Source: Edwardsiella anguillarum (lineage in GTDB: Bacteria; Pseudomonadota; Gammaproteobacteria; Enterobacterales; Enterobacteriaceae). Taken from it: DNA of 64,000 nucleotides. The stretch is from the NCBI RefSeq assembly GCF_008801815.1, contig NZ_VZOX01000001.1; one strand, 5' to 3'. The position numbers and the translations under genes were made by a program. The notes under the pieces were generated by a model. It did no database searches and was not told the origin of the DNA. It was given only the letters and a program-made list of their open reading frames with translations. The stretch's first letter is position 1, and every line of letters starts with the position of its first letter. Below, in pieces: positions 42,309 through 51,225 of this stretch.

Positions 42309-42883
42309 CCTGCCGCGGGCCCCTGCCAGCGAGGGAACAGATCCTGCGGCAGGCTGATGTCCAGCTGATCCAGCACTCGGTTGACCGTCTGGTCGATAAG
42401 ATCTTCAATCCGCTGCGGACGGTGATAGAACGCCGGCATCGGCGGCATGATGATCGCCCCCATCTCGGCGGCGGCGGTCATCGTGCGCAGGTGTCCCAGA
42501 TGCAGCGGCGTCTCCCGCACGCACAGCACCAGCGGACGCCGCTCCTTCAGCACCACGTCGGCGGCGCGCACCAGCAGGGTATCGCTGTAGCCGTGCACAA
42601 TCGCCGAGAGCGTTTTGATCGAGCAGGGCAAAATCACCATCCCGGCGGTTTTAAACGAGCCAGAGGAGAGCGAGGCGGCGATATCCCGCGCATCGTGTAC
42701 CACATCCGCCAGCGCCTGCACCTCCCTGAGCGAAAGATCCGTCTCCAGAGCCAGGGTCTGGCGCGCCGCCTGACTCATCACCAGGTGGGTCTCTACCGCC
42801 GGCAGCGCCCGTAGCGCCTGCAGCAGGCGGACCCCGTAGATCGCGCCGCTGGCGCCGGAGATACCGATAATCAGTCGTTTCAT
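42305..42883 (-). CDS. ubiX: Flavin prenyltransferase UbiX
   Basis: UbiX makes prenylated FMN from FMNH2 and dimethylallyl phosphate, the cofactor for UbiD decarboxylase in ubiquinone synthesis. The 192-residue protein (E. coli 189) has GISGASGAIYGVRLLQAL (8-25) for FMN phosphate binding and a SGSFKTAGMVILPCS region (about 74-88). It also contains CVRETPLHLGHLRTM (about 121-135) and MPPMPAFYHRPQRIEDLID (about 146-164). It lies after purF on the minus strand, separated from it by a terminator, and its stop overlaps the convergent SDR-like gene. Confidence 0.96.
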   Translation of the reverse strand: MKRLIIGISGASGAIYGVRLLQALRALPAVETHLVMSQAARQTLALETDLSLREVQALADVVHDARDIAASLSSGSFKTAGMVILPCSIKTLSAIVHGYSDTLLVRAADVVLKERRPLVLCVRETPLHLGHLRTMTAAAEMGAIIMPPMPAFYHRPQRIEDLIDQTVNRVLDQLDISLPQDLFPRWQGPAAG

Positions 42884-42953
42884 CGCCCGTCACTTATCCT
42901 TATTCAACGCTCTGCTGCAGCAGACTTTGCCGCAAGGCGGGCGGGTGCGCAAG

Positions 42954-42980
42954 TAAAAACGGGCCGCATACGCGACCCGT
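42954..42980 (-). terminator. Rho-independent terminator of the cvpA-purF operon
   Basis: On the minus strand ACGGG.CGC and GCG.CCCGT pair (one C-A mismatch, ATAC-type loop) followed by TTTTTACTT. It lies 23 bp after the purF stop codon. Confidence 0.88.
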
Positions 42981-43002
42981 CGGCAGAGCGCGGGGCGCGC
43001 CC

Positions 43003-44520
43003 CTACCCCTCGTTATACAGCGCGAGATCTTCCGCCTGCTGCTGATGGTTCAGCGCCTTGGTATCATCCCCGCGCAGCGACTGCAGGTAGTCCAGGTAGG
43101 CCTGATCCACGTCGTGCGTGATGTACACCCCGTTAAACACCGAGCACTCGAACTGCTCGATATCCGGATTATCCTCACGCACCGCCTCAATCAGATCCGT
43201 CAGATCCTGAAAAATCAGCCCATCGGCACCGATCAGCTGGCGGATCTCCTCGACTTCGCGCCCGTGGGCGATAAGCTCGGTCGCGCTCGGCATGTCGATG
43301 CCATAGACGTTGGGAAAACGGATCTCCGGCGCGGCGGAGGCCAGGTAAACCCGGCGGGCGCCCGCCTCACGCGCCATCTCGATGATCTGCTCCGAGGTGG
43401 TGCCGCGCACGATGGAGTCATCCACCAGCAGCACGTTCTTATCGCGGAACTCGGCGCGGTTAGCGTTCAGCTTACGGCGCACCGACTGGCGGCGCAGCTG
43501 CTGCCCCGGCATGATAAAGGTGCGTCCCACATAGCGGTTTTTGACGAACCCCTGGCGATAGGGCTTATCCAGAATGCGGGCGATCTGCAGCGCGATATCG
43601 CAGGAGGTCTCCGGGATCGGAATCACCACGTCGATATCCAGATCCTCCCACTCGCGGGCGATCTTCTCGCCTAGCTTCTGCCCCATCCGCACCCGGGCGC
43701 TATACACGGAGATCTTGTCGATAAACGAGTCCGGGCGGGCAAAATAGACATACTCGAACAGGCAGGGATGGCTCTTCGGCTCCTGGGCACACTGGCGGGT
43801 AAACAGCTGCCCCTGCAGATTAACGTAGATCGCCTCGCCCGGCGCCACGTCGCGGATAAAGTCAAACCCCAGCGTATCCAGCGCCACGCTCTCCGAGGCG
43901 ACCATGTATTCGGTACGGCCATCCTCCAGGGTTCGCTTGCCGATCACCAGCGGCCGGATACCGTTCGGGTCGCGGAACGCCACCATGCCATGGCCGATGA
44001 TCATCGCCACGCAGGCATAGGCCCCGCGGATTTGGCGATGGGTCGCCGCGACGGCGGCGAAGATGTTCTCTTCGCTCAGCGGATAGTGATCGTAGCGATC
44101 CAGCTCGTAGGCGAAGATGTTCAGCAGGATCTCGGAGTCTGAGGTAGTATTGACATGGCGGCGGGCATGCTCAAACAGCTGCTGCTTCAGCTGATGGGCG
44201 TTGGTCAGATTGCCGTTGTGCGCCAGAGTGATGCCAAAGGGGGAGTTAACATAGAACGGCTGAGCCTCCGATGCGCTGGAGCTTCCGGCGGTGGGATAGC
44301 GCACATGCCCTATCCCCATATTTCCCTGCAGGCGCTGCATATGGCGCGCCTCAAACACATCACTGACCAGTCCATTGGCCTTGCGCAGGCGGAAGGCATG
44401 GTTATCATCGATGGTGACGATGCCGGCGGCGTCCTGGCCGCGGTGCTGCAGCACCGTCAGAGCATCATAGATAGACTGGTTGACCGGTGTAAAACCGGCG
44501 ATACCGACAATACCGCACAT
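43003..44520 (-). CDS. purF: Amidophosphoribosyltransferase
   Basis: PurF catalyses the first committed step of purine synthesis: PRPP plus glutamine to 5-phosphoribosylamine. The 505-residue protein (E. coli 505) begins MCGIVGIAG, with Cys2 the glutaminase nucleophile after removal of Met. The class II amidotransferase domain covers about residues 2-235 and includes HNGNLTNA (about 101-108). The type I phosphoribosyltransferase domain follows with the PRPP loop LVDDSIVRGTTSEQI (about 366-380). In E. coli the cvpA-purF operon is repressed by PurR. I could not find a convincing PurR box here without alignment. It follows cvpA by 21 bp. Confidence 0.98.
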   Translation of the reverse strand: MCGIVGIAGFTPVNQSIYDALTVLQHRGQDAAGIVTIDDNHAFRLRKANGLVSDVFEARHMQRLQGNMGIGHVRYPTAGSSSASEAQPFYVNSPFGITLAHNGNLTNAHQLKQQLFEHARRHVNTTSDSEILLNIFAYELDRYDHYPLSEENIFAAVAATHRQIRGAYACVAMIIGHGMVAFRDPNGIRPLVIGKRTLEDGRTEYMVASESVALDTLGFDFIRDVAPGEAIYVNLQGQLFTRQCAQEPKSHPCLFEYVYFARPDSFIDKISVYSARVRMGQKLGEKIAREWEDLDIDVVIPIPETSCDIALQIARILDKPYRQGFVKNRYVGRTFIMPGQQLRRQSVRRKLNANRAEFRDKNVLLVDDSIVRGTTSEQIIEMAREAGARRVYLASAAPEIRFPNVYGIDMPSATELIAHGREVEEIRQLIGADGLIFQDLTDLIEAVREDNPDIEQFECSVFNGVYITHDVDQAYLDYLQSLRGDDTKALNHQQQAEDLALYNEG

Positions 44521-44541
44521 GTTGTCATTTCCTCATCAGCG

Positions 44542-45051
44542 TTACCGGAGCGGCAGCGACGGCATGTGCTCCGGCAAGAAACTCGACGTGCTTTGCAGAT
44601 AGTCAAATGACCACCTGATGATAGGGCTAAACTGCGGGATCAGCCGGGACTGCTTCCACTCCTCGCTTTGCGCCATCGCCGTGAAGGTGTCCATAAAGAA
44701 CAGCAGCGCGGCGACGATCAGGATACCGCGTATGGCGCCAAAGCAGATGCCCAGCACCCGATCCGTTCCGCCCAGCCCGGTACGCTCCACCAGGGAGCCG
44801 ATCACATAGTTGACGATGGCGCCGACGATCAGGGTCGCGACGAACAGCACCGCTATCGCAATGCCGTTACGCACCAGCGGATCCTCAAAGCGGGTAAAGA
44901 AGGCGGCCAGATAGGGGTAAAAATGGCTGGCGACAAAGAACGCCGCTCCCCAGGTAACCAGCGACAGCGCCTCGCGCACAAAGCCCCGGATTAAGCTGAC
45001 CAGTGCAGAAAATCCGACGATGCCAATAATGACCCAATCAATCCAAACCAT
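44542..45051 (-). CDS. cvpA: Colicin V production membrane protein CvpA
   Basis: CvpA is an inner-membrane protein needed for colicin V export in E. coli and for resistance to bile/deoxycholate in several enterics. The 169-residue protein (E. coli 162) has four hydrophobic helices (about residues 4-22, 28-48, 64-85 and 100-120) with RGFVREALSLVTWGAAFFVA (about 23-42) and the GxxxRG-type GAIRGILIVAALL segment. I use the ATG at 45051, matching the E. coli N-terminus (MVWIDW); the open frame extends 32 codons upstream without support. It is the first gene of the cvpA-purF operon. Confidence 0.95.
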   Translation of the reverse strand: MVWIDWVIIGIVGFSALVSLIRGFVREALSLVTWGAAFFVASHFYPYLAAFFTRFEDPLVRNGIAIAVLFVATLIVGAIVNYVIGSLVERTGLGGTDRVLGICFGAIRGILIVAALLFFMDTFTAMAQSEEWKQSRLIPQFSPIIRWSFDYLQSTSSFLPEHMPSLPLR

Positions 45052-45182
45052 GACAATTCCAACGCATGAACTGCCGCAAATGTCGCCCGCGGCGCATTCT
45101 AACAGAAAAAGAAAACGTTTGCGTAGCAGATTTCCGCCGCACGGCATAAATAAATCTGCCGCGTCCTGCGCCCGTTTTCACC

Positions 45183-45218
45183 AAAAAAATGGCGCTGTCC
45201 GCCGCCGCGAACAGCGCC
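45183..45218 (-). terminator. Rho-independent terminator of dedD
   Basis: GGCGCTGT and ACAGCGCC pair across a 12-nt GC-rich loop. On the minus strand the stem is followed by ATTTTTTTGG. It lies 22 bp after the dedD stop, separating folC-dedD from cvpA-purF. Confidence 0.9.
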
Positions 45219-45240
45219 GTCGAACGCCGTTAAGCGCGGC

Positions 45241-46020
45241 TTAGCGCACGCTGTAATTACGGATCTGCCCATTCAGCCCGCTCAGGCTGTTCAGCTCCGG
45301 CAGCGCCGACTGCAGCTTGGCGCGCGACGCCTCCGGGCCCACGAACAGCCGGTTGATCTCGCCCTGCACCGGCGTCGCCGGTACGCTATAGACTCGATAG
45401 CCGGACAGACGCAGCTTGGCGATGATCTCATTCACCTTGCCCGCGTTACGCAGCGCACCGAGCTGCACCACATAGGCCTGACCGACCGGCGCTTTCTCGC
45501 TGGCGTCGCTCTTGGCGACGGGCGCGGGCGGCGGCGTCGGACGGCTTTCTGGCGCCGGCGTCACGCTCTTCGCCGGCTCGGCGGCCTTGGGACGGCTCTC
45601 CGCGACCCGCGTCGGCGGCTCGCTGGCCTTCGGCCTGCTCTCCTGCGGCGCCGGTGCGCTGATCGGCGGCGGGGCCGTACGCTGCGGCGCGGGCTCCGGC
45701 GCCCGGCTCTCGACCGGCTTCAGCTCTACCAGCTCGCCCTCGCCGCGGGTAGGCGTCGGGGCCACCGCAGGCGCGGGCGCAGGGGGCGTCGCAGCACCGG
45801 TCGCGCTGGCGCTAGGCAGCGGCGTTTCCCCCAGCGGCTGCGTTACCGGCGGAATGGCATCCGTCGGATCGTCCTCTCCCGGACGCGGCACCAGCGGGAT
45901 CGCGGCAAACTCATCCTGATAATGCTTTTTCTGGCCATCCAGCAGACCGGGCAGAATGATCACCCCCAGCGCCACCAGGATCACCGTACCGACCAATCGG
46001 TTCTGAAACTTACTTGCCAC
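45241..46020 (-). CDS. dedD: Cell-division SPOR-domain protein DedD
   Basis: DedD is a single-pass membrane protein whose periplasmic SPOR domain binds denuded peptidoglycan glycans at the division septum. The 259-residue protein (E. coli 220) has a short cytoplasmic N-terminus, one TM helix (about residues 9-27, VGTVILVALGVIILPGLL), a long Pro/Ala-rich linker (about 50-175) and the C-terminal SPOR domain (about 180-257, from QAYVVQLGALRNAGKVNEI to QIRNYSVR). The linker is longer and richer in Pro/Ala than in E. coli. It overlaps the end of folC by 11 bp, indicating translational coupling. Confidence 0.95.
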   Translation of the reverse strand: MASKFQNRLVGTVILVALGVIILPGLLDGQKKHYQDEFAAIPLVPRPGEDDPTDAIPPVTQPLGETPLPSASATGAATPPAPAPAVAPTPTRGEGELVELKPVESRAPEPAPQRTAPPPISAPAPQESRPKASEPPTRVAESRPKAAEPAKSVTPAPESRPTPPPAPVAKSDASEKAPVGQAYVVQLGALRNAGKVNEIIAKLRLSGYRVYSVPATPVQGEINRLFVGPEASRAKLQSALPELNSLSGLNGQIRNYSVR

Positions 46021-47281
46021 CCGTCTCTCCTGACGCGAGGGCTGCCATCACGTGAGCAACCGTATGGAAGGAACCGCAGACCACCACCGTGTCGTCGGCG
46101 GCCGCATCGGCCATCGCCTGACGCCAGGCCTGTTCAACCCCGTCGAACGCCTGGGCGGCGGCGGGCAGATGCGCCGTTAACGCCGAGACCGCCGCACCGC
46201 GCGGTCCCTCCAGCGGCGCACAGTACCACTGGTCAACCAGCGGCGTCAGGCAGGCCAGCGTACCGGCGATATCCTTGTCCGAGAGCATGCCGATCACCAT
46301 ACGCAGGCGGCCGCGCTGCGGCAGCGCGCGCAGCCGCTGGGCCAGATAGGCCGCCGCGTGAGGATTGTGCGCGACGTCCAGGATCAGGCGCGGCGCCTCC
46401 GACAGCTGCTGAAAGCGCCCCGGCAGCACCGCATCGCGCAGCCCCTGGCGGATCGCTGCATCATCGACCGGCAGCGGCCCATAACTGAGCGCCGCCAGCG
46501 CCGTCGCCGCGTTGGCCAGCGGCACCTGAGGCAGCGGCAGCCCCTCAACATGGCGCGTGGCATCGTGCCAGCGCCACCCCTGAGCCTCCACGCTGAAATC
46601 CCAGTCCGCGCCGCGTCGCAGCAGATGAGCGCCACACGCCTGCGCGGCCGCGCCAATCGAATCCGGCATATCGGGTTCGCCGACCACCGCCGGCGCCGCG
46701 CCGCGGAAGATACCGGCCTTCTCACGGCCGATGCTCTCGCGGGTATCGCCCAGCCAGTCGGTGTGATCCAGCGCGATGCTGGTCACCACCGCGACGCTGG
46801 GATCCACGATGTTGGTCGCATCCAGGCGGCCACCGAGGCCGACCTCCAGGATCACCGCATCCAGCGCCGCCTTCTTAAACAGGTACAGCGCGGCCAGCGT
46901 GCCGAATTCGAAATAGGTCAGCGATACGCCGTCGCGCCCCGCCTCAACGGCGGCGAAGGCGGCGGCGTGCGCCGCATCGTCCAGCTCGCGGTGCTGGATG
47001 CGCACCCGCTCACGATAGTGCAGCAGGTGCGGCGAACCGTATACCCCAACCCGATAGCCCGCCGCCATCAGGATCGCCTCCAGCGTGCGGCAGGTCGTCC
47101 CTTTCCCGTTCGTTCCCGCGACGGTATACACCACCGGGGCCGGCGTCAGCAAGCCCAGGCGCTGCGCGACGCGGCGCACGCGGTCCAGACCGAGATCGAT
47201 GGTCTTACTGTGCAGCTGCTCAAGGTAGTCAAGCCAGGTGGAGAGTGGAGAGGTTGCCAATGGCGTAGGAAGCGTATTCAT
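46010..47281 (-). CDS. folC: Dihydrofolate synthase/folylpolyglutamate synthase
   Basis: FolC adds glutamate to dihydropteroate and extends folate polyglutamate tails, using ATP. The 423-residue protein (E. coli 422) belongs to the Mur ligase fold. It has the P-loop GTNGKGTTC (about 57-65), the YGSPHLLHYRERVRI region (about 79-93), LEVGLGGRLDATNIVD (about 147-162), SIALDHTDWLGDT (about 171-183) and the C-terminal domain with LDVAHNPHAA (about 300-309). ATG start at 47281. It is in an apparent accD-folC-dedD order as in E. coli, 147 bp from accD. Confidence 0.97.
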   Translation of the reverse strand: MNTLPTPLATSPLSTWLDYLEQLHSKTIDLGLDRVRRVAQRLGLLTPAPVVYTVAGTNGKGTTCRTLEAILMAAGYRVGVYGSPHLLHYRERVRIQHRELDDAAHAAAFAAVEAGRDGVSLTYFEFGTLAALYLFKKAALDAVILEVGLGGRLDATNIVDPSVAVVTSIALDHTDWLGDTRESIGREKAGIFRGAAPAVVGEPDMPDSIGAAAQACGAHLLRRGADWDFSVEAQGWRWHDATRHVEGLPLPQVPLANAATALAALSYGPLPVDDAAIRQGLRDAVLPGRFQQLSEAPRLILDVAHNPHAAAYLAQRLRALPQRGRLRMVIGMLSDKDIAGTLACLTPLVDQWYCAPLEGPRGAAVSALTAHLPAAAQAFDGVEQAWRQAMADAAADDTVVVCGSFHTVAHVMAALASGETGGK

Positions 47282-47428
47282 GCTGTTTTACGTCCCGTAA
47301 TAAAACCGATTGTGGCGTGTATAGCCGGCCCCAGAGGGGCGCCGGTTACCGAAGAGGTGCGACGTATGGAATACGCCATACGCCGCATCGGCGGCCTGTG
47401 CGGCGCGCCGGAAACACAGACGTAAATA

Positions 47429-48337
47429 TTACGCCTGTGCGCTGCTTTCCGCGTCAGCAGCCTGTTGGGTACCGTCGCCCAGCGGATCCGGACGGCCAGT
47501 CATCTTGGCCACCAGACAGGCCAGCTTATCGCGCATCGCCGGACGGCGTACGATCATATCGATAGCCCCTTTCTCCAGCAGAAACTCACTGCGCTGGAAG
47601 CCCGCCGGCAGCTTCTCCCGCACCGTCTGTTCAATGACGCGCGGGCCGGCGAAGCCGATCAGCGCCTTCGGCTCGGCGATATTGATATCGCCCAGCATGG
47701 CCAGACTGGCGGAGACGCCGCCCATGGTCGGATCGGTCAGCACGGAGATATAGGGCAAACCGCGCTCACGCATCTTGGCCAGCGCCGCGCTGGTCTTCGC
47801 CATCTGCATCAGCGACATCAGCGCCTCCTGCATCCGGGCGCCGCCGCTGGCGGAGAAGCAGATCAGGGCGCAGTTATCCTCCAGCGCCTGTTCAACGGCG
47901 CGAACAAAGCGTGAGCCGACCACGGAGGCCATGGAGCCGCCCATAAAGGAAAACTCAAACGAGGCGGCCACCACCGGCATCCCGTGCAGGGTACCTTTCA
48001 TCACCACCAGCGCATCTTTTTCGTCGGTCTCTTTCTGAGCGGCGGCCAGGCGATCCTTATACTTTTTGGAGTCTTTGAACTTCAGGATATCCTTCGGCTC
48101 CAGCTCGCTGCCCAGTTCGACGTGGCTGCCGTCATCCAGCAGCGTATTCAGACGCATGCGCGCCGTCATACGCATGTGGTGGTCGCACTTGGGGCAGACC
48201 TCCAGATTACGCTCCAGCTCGGCGCGGTAGAGCACCTGACCACAGCTGTCACACTTGGTCCAGACGCCCTCCGGGATGCTTGCCTTACGGGTTTGAGAGA
48301 TATTGCTCTTGTTAAGAATGCGTTCAATCCAGCTCAT
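47429..48337 (-). CDS. accD: Acetyl-CoA carboxylase carboxyltransferase subunit beta
   Basis: AccD with AccA transfers the carboxyl group from biotin to acetyl-CoA, making malonyl-CoA for fatty-acid synthesis. The 302-residue protein (E. coli 304) has the N-terminal zinc ribbon with CDSC (about 29-32) and CPKC (about 48-51), which also binds the accD mRNA/DNA in E. coli. The crotonase-fold body includes SASGGARMQEALMSLMQMAK (about 164-183), a typical oxyanion region. The C-terminal tail is short and Ala-rich. The upstream gap has an 11-bp inverted repeat noted separately. Confidence 0.97.
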   Translation of the reverse strand: MSWIERILNKSNISQTRKASIPEGVWTKCDSCGQVLYRAELERNLEVCPKCDHHMRMTARMRLNTLLDDGSHVELGSELEPKDILKFKDSKKYKDRLAAAQKETDEKDALVVMKGTLHGMPVVAASFEFSFMGGSMASVVGSRFVRAVEQALEDNCALICFSASGGARMQEALMSLMQMAKTSAALAKMRERGLPYISVLTDPTMGGVSASLAMLGDINIAEPKALIGFAGPRVIEQTVREKLPAGFQRSEFLLEKGAIDMIVRRPAMRDKLACLVAKMTGRPDPLGDGTQQAADAESSAQA

Positions 48338-48517
48338 CGATGACCTTTCTGTTTGAACCTGGCGGAATGCCAGTCCTCTGCCCCTGCCAAGGAACCAAAT
48401 GCAAAGACCCAGCCAACGCTGAGCCCGATTTTAGCCCATGTCTCCCCTTTCTCCAGGCGACGGGCCGCTTTTTTTGACTGGCAGGAACAGACCATAAATG
48501 CCGTTCATTAAACCACA

Positions 48518-48555
48518 ACGGTTCGACCGTGTGGATAAAAAACTGGTCGAACCGT
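48518..48555. repeat. 11-bp perfect inverted repeat between accD and dedA
   Basis: ACGGTTCGACC (48518-48528) and GGTCGAACCGT (48545-48555) are perfect inverted copies separated by 16 bp containing an A6 run. It lies 45 bp after the dedA stop and about 180 bp before accD. It could be an operator-type dyad or a hairpin in the dedA 3' end; no U-tract follows in the direction of dedA. Confidence 0.75.
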
Positions 48556-48599
48556 GCAGAGTTTACATTTTTTACCCACTTTAGGTGAGCGCAACGCGG

Positions 48600-49265
48600 T
48601 TATTTTGTGACCTTATTCCGCCGCGCCTGACGCCGATGGCGCCAAATTTCGATCACCCCGGGCAGGATGGAGACCACGATGATCGCCACGATCAGCAGCT
48701 TCAGGTTCTCCTGCACCACCGGCACATTGCCGAACAGGTAGCCAGCATAGGTAAACAGCAGTACCCACAGCAGGGCCCCGATCACGTTATAGGCGGCGAA
48801 GTGACGGTAGGACATATGCCCCATTCCGGCGACGAACGGCGCGAAGGTGCGCACGATCGGCACAAAGCGAGCCAGGATAATCGTCTTTCCGCCGTGGCGC
48901 TCATAAAACGCATGGGTTTTATCCAGATAGCTGCGGCGGAACACGCGCGAGCGAGGGTTACTGAACAGCCGCTCGCCGAACAGGCGGCCGATGGTGTAGT
49001 TCAGCGCATCGCCCACGATGGCGGCGATCACCATCAGCAGCACCATCAGGTGCACGTTCAGATCGTTGCTCGGCAGCGACGCCAGCGCGCCGGCGACGAA
49101 CAGCAGCGAATCACCGGGCAGGAACGGCGTCACGACCAGGCCGGTTTCGCAGAACAGGATCAAAAAGAGTATGCCGTAAATCCACACGCCATACTGTGCG
49201 ACCAGCTGCGCCAGGTGCACATCAATATGCAGAATAAAATCAACCATCCACTGTAGGTATTCCAT
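48600..49265 (-). CDS. dedA: DedA family membrane protein
   Basis: DedA proteins are conserved inner-membrane proteins required for proper membrane potential, envelope integrity and cell division; some members flip polyprenyl phosphates. The 221-residue product (E. coli 219) has about five hydrophobic segments. The VTT-domain signature LFCETGLVVTPFLPGDSLLF spans about residues 40-59, and GRFVPIVRTFAPFVAGMGHMSYR (here ILARFVPIVRTFAPFVAGMG, about 139-158) carries the conserved Arg pair. I use the ATG at 49265, with GGAG 5 nt upstream, as in E. coli; the frame allows six more residues. Start lies 14 bp after truA. Confidence 0.96.
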   Translation of the reverse strand: MEYLQWMVDFILHIDVHLAQLVAQYGVWIYGILFLILFCETGLVVTPFLPGDSLLFVAGALASLPSNDLNVHLMVLLMVIAAIVGDALNYTIGRLFGERLFSNPRSRVFRRSYLDKTHAFYERHGGKTIILARFVPIVRTFAPFVAGMGHMSYRHFAAYNVIGALLWVLLFTYAGYLFGNVPVVQENLKLLIVAIIVVSILPGVIEIWRHRRQARRNKVTK

Positions 49266-49279
49266 CACGGCTCCGGTTA

Positions 49280-50107
49280 TCAATCGGGTAGAAACAGCGG
49301 CCCCATCGGCGGCTGTGGTAGTGCAAATTGCGCCGGGTAGTCCACGGCGACCAGATACAGCCCGGCCGCCTTGGCGGTCGCCGCCGCCAGGGTGCGATCC
49401 CGCCCCGCCAGCAACTCGGCGATCCAGCTTTCCGGCTGGTTGCCGTACCCCACCTCCAGCAGGCTGCCGACGATATTACGCACCATATGATGCACAAAAG
49501 CATTGGCCTTAATATCGACCACCACGTAGGGACCGTAGCGGTTGACCCTCAGGTGGGAGACATTGCGCCACGGGGTACGCGACTGGCACTGGGCGGCGCG
49601 AAAGGCGCTGAAATCGTTCTCCCCCAGCAGCGCCTGCCCGGCGCGCGCCATGCGCTCGGCGTCCAGCGGCAGATAGCAGTGCGTCACCCCGCTCTGCAGC
49701 ACCGCCGGACGATAGCGATGATTATAGATGACGTAGCGATAGCGGCGCGCCGTCGCGCTGAAGCGCGCGTGAAAATCGGGGCTGACATCCTTAACCCAGC
49801 GTACCGCGACATCCTTGGGCAGATGGGCGTTGACGCCCATGGTCCAGGCGCCCTCCTGGCGCAGGGCATGGGTGGTGAAGTGCACCACCTGACCGGTGGC
49901 GTGGACCCCGGCGTCGGTACGCCCGGCGCAGAACACCGTCACCGGCTCGCTGGCGACGCGCGACAGCGCCGCCTCCAGGCGCGCCTGGACGCTATCGACT
50001 TCCCGCTGGCGCTGCCAGCCGGCGTAGCGGCTGCCGTCGTACTCGATCCCCAGTGCTAGAGTATATTCCGGGCGCGGTATCTGCTCGGTCAACGGTTGCT
50101 GCGACAT
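49280..50107 (-). CDS. truA: tRNA pseudouridine(38-40) synthase
   Basis: TruA isomerises uridines 38, 39 and 40 in the anticodon arm of many tRNAs. The 275-residue protein (E. coli 270) has GIEYDGSRYAGWQRQ (about 20-34), the catalytic motif FCAGRTDAGVHATGQVVHF (about 59-77, with Asp65) and NAFVHHMVRNIVGSLLEVGYG (in two parts, about 203-223). The ATG overlaps the usg stop by 1 bp (TGATG), indicating coupling. Cytoplasmic. Confidence 0.97.
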   Translation of the reverse strand: MSQQPLTEQIPRPEYTLALGIEYDGSRYAGWQRQREVDSVQARLEAALSRVASEPVTVFCAGRTDAGVHATGQVVHFTTHALRQEGAWTMGVNAHLPKDVAVRWVKDVSPDFHARFSATARRYRYVIYNHRYRPAVLQSGVTHCYLPLDAERMARAGQALLGENDFSAFRAAQCQSRTPWRNVSHLRVNRYGPYVVVDIKANAFVHHMVRNIVGSLLEVGYGNQPESWIAELLAGRDRTLAAATAKAAGLYLVAVDYPAQFALPQPPMGPLFLPD

Positions 50108-51117
50108 CAGTAGAGATACTCCTGCATCAGGCGCTCCGCCACCTCCAGCGCCATCAGCGCCCCGCCGAAGCGAACATTGTCCGCCACCGACCAGAACTGC
50201 AGGGCCTCCGGCATGCCGTAGTCATTGCGTACGCAGCCGATGCTCAGATGCGGATTGCCCGAGGCGTCGCCGACCTGGGTCGGGTAGTCATCCTCCTCGC
50301 TCAGGCGGATATCGTCCGACTGCGTCAGCCGCTCCCGCGCCTCCTCGACGCTGAGCGGGCGCAGGGTCTCCAGATGTACGCTCTGGGCATGGCCGTAGAA
50401 CACCGGCGACTGGATACAGCTGACCGTCAGCGGCAGCCCGGGCTCCTGCAGCACCTTGCGTACCTGATCCACCAGACGGCGCTCTTCGGTCACGCTGCCC
50501 TGAGGATCCGCCAGCAGCGGCAGCAGATTAAACGCCAGCTGCTTCTGGAACAGGCCCGGCTCGAACGGCATGCCGTTGAGCAGGCGCGCGCTCTGTCCGG
50601 CCAGCTCATCCACCGCCGCCTTACCGTAGGCCGAGGCGGAGAGCAGACAGGTTACGCCAATGCGCGCCAGGCCGATCTCAGCGCTGAGCGGATGGATCGC
50701 CGTCAGCAGCTGGCTGGTCAGGCTGTCGGCCACCGCCACGATATTGCGGTTACGGTACTCCGCCAGCGCATGGGGATTGACCCCCGGAACCACCAGCGGC
50801 ACGTCCGCCTCCAGCGCAAAGGCATCGCTGCTGTCGATCACCAGACAGCCGGCGTTGCCGGCGTCCTCGGCGTAGCGCAGCGAGGCCTCGCGTCCGGCGA
50901 CAAAAAACGCCAGCTGGGCCTGGGCCCAGTCAAAGGTAGCCGCATCCTGCACCGTCACCTGACGCCCGCCGACGCGCACGCTCTCCCCGGCGCTGCGCTC
51001 GCTGGCCAGCAGATAGATCTCCCCCAGCGGAAGATCGCGCTGCTGCATCTGCTCCAGCAACGCTTCACCGACGGCGCCGGTTGCCCCCAATACGGCAATA
51101 TTCCAGCCTTCGCTCAT
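50107..51117 (-). CDS. usg: USG-1 protein, aspartate-semialdehyde dehydrogenase family
   Basis: Usg is a homolog of aspartate-semialdehyde dehydrogenase (Asd) of unknown activity. The 336-residue protein (E. coli 337) starts MSEGWNIAVLGATGAVGEALL, giving the Rossmann loop GATGAVGEA. It has VIDSSDAFALEADVPLVVPGVNP (in two parts, about 95-117). The position of the Asd catalytic cysteine is occupied differently (around TCLLSASAYGKAAVDEL), so authentic Asd activity is doubtful, as in E. coli Usg. I use the ATG at 51117, with AGAGG 6 nt upstream; an ATG two codons earlier lies too close to it. Confidence 0.94.
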   Translation of the reverse strand: MSEGWNIAVLGATGAVGEALLEQMQQRDLPLGEIYLLASERSAGESVRVGGRQVTVQDAATFDWAQAQLAFFVAGREASLRYAEDAGNAGCLVIDSSDAFALEADVPLVVPGVNPHALAEYRNRNIVAVADSLTSQLLTAIHPLSAEIGLARIGVTCLLSASAYGKAAVDELAGQSARLLNGMPFEPGLFQKQLAFNLLPLLADPQGSVTEERRLVDQVRKVLQEPGLPLTVSCIQSPVFYGHAQSVHLETLRPLSVEEARERLTQSDDIRLSEEDDYPTQVGDASGNPHLSIGCVRNDYGMPEALQFWSVADNVRFGGALMALEVAERLMQEYLY

Positions 51118-51225
51118 TCTCATCCTCTCCCGGACGACGGATTACGCCGCCGTCCCTGTCAATGGCCCATCAAAAATCGCCAGTCCGCCGCCCGGGCGCA
51201 CTGGCGATAAGCATCAATTGTCTGC

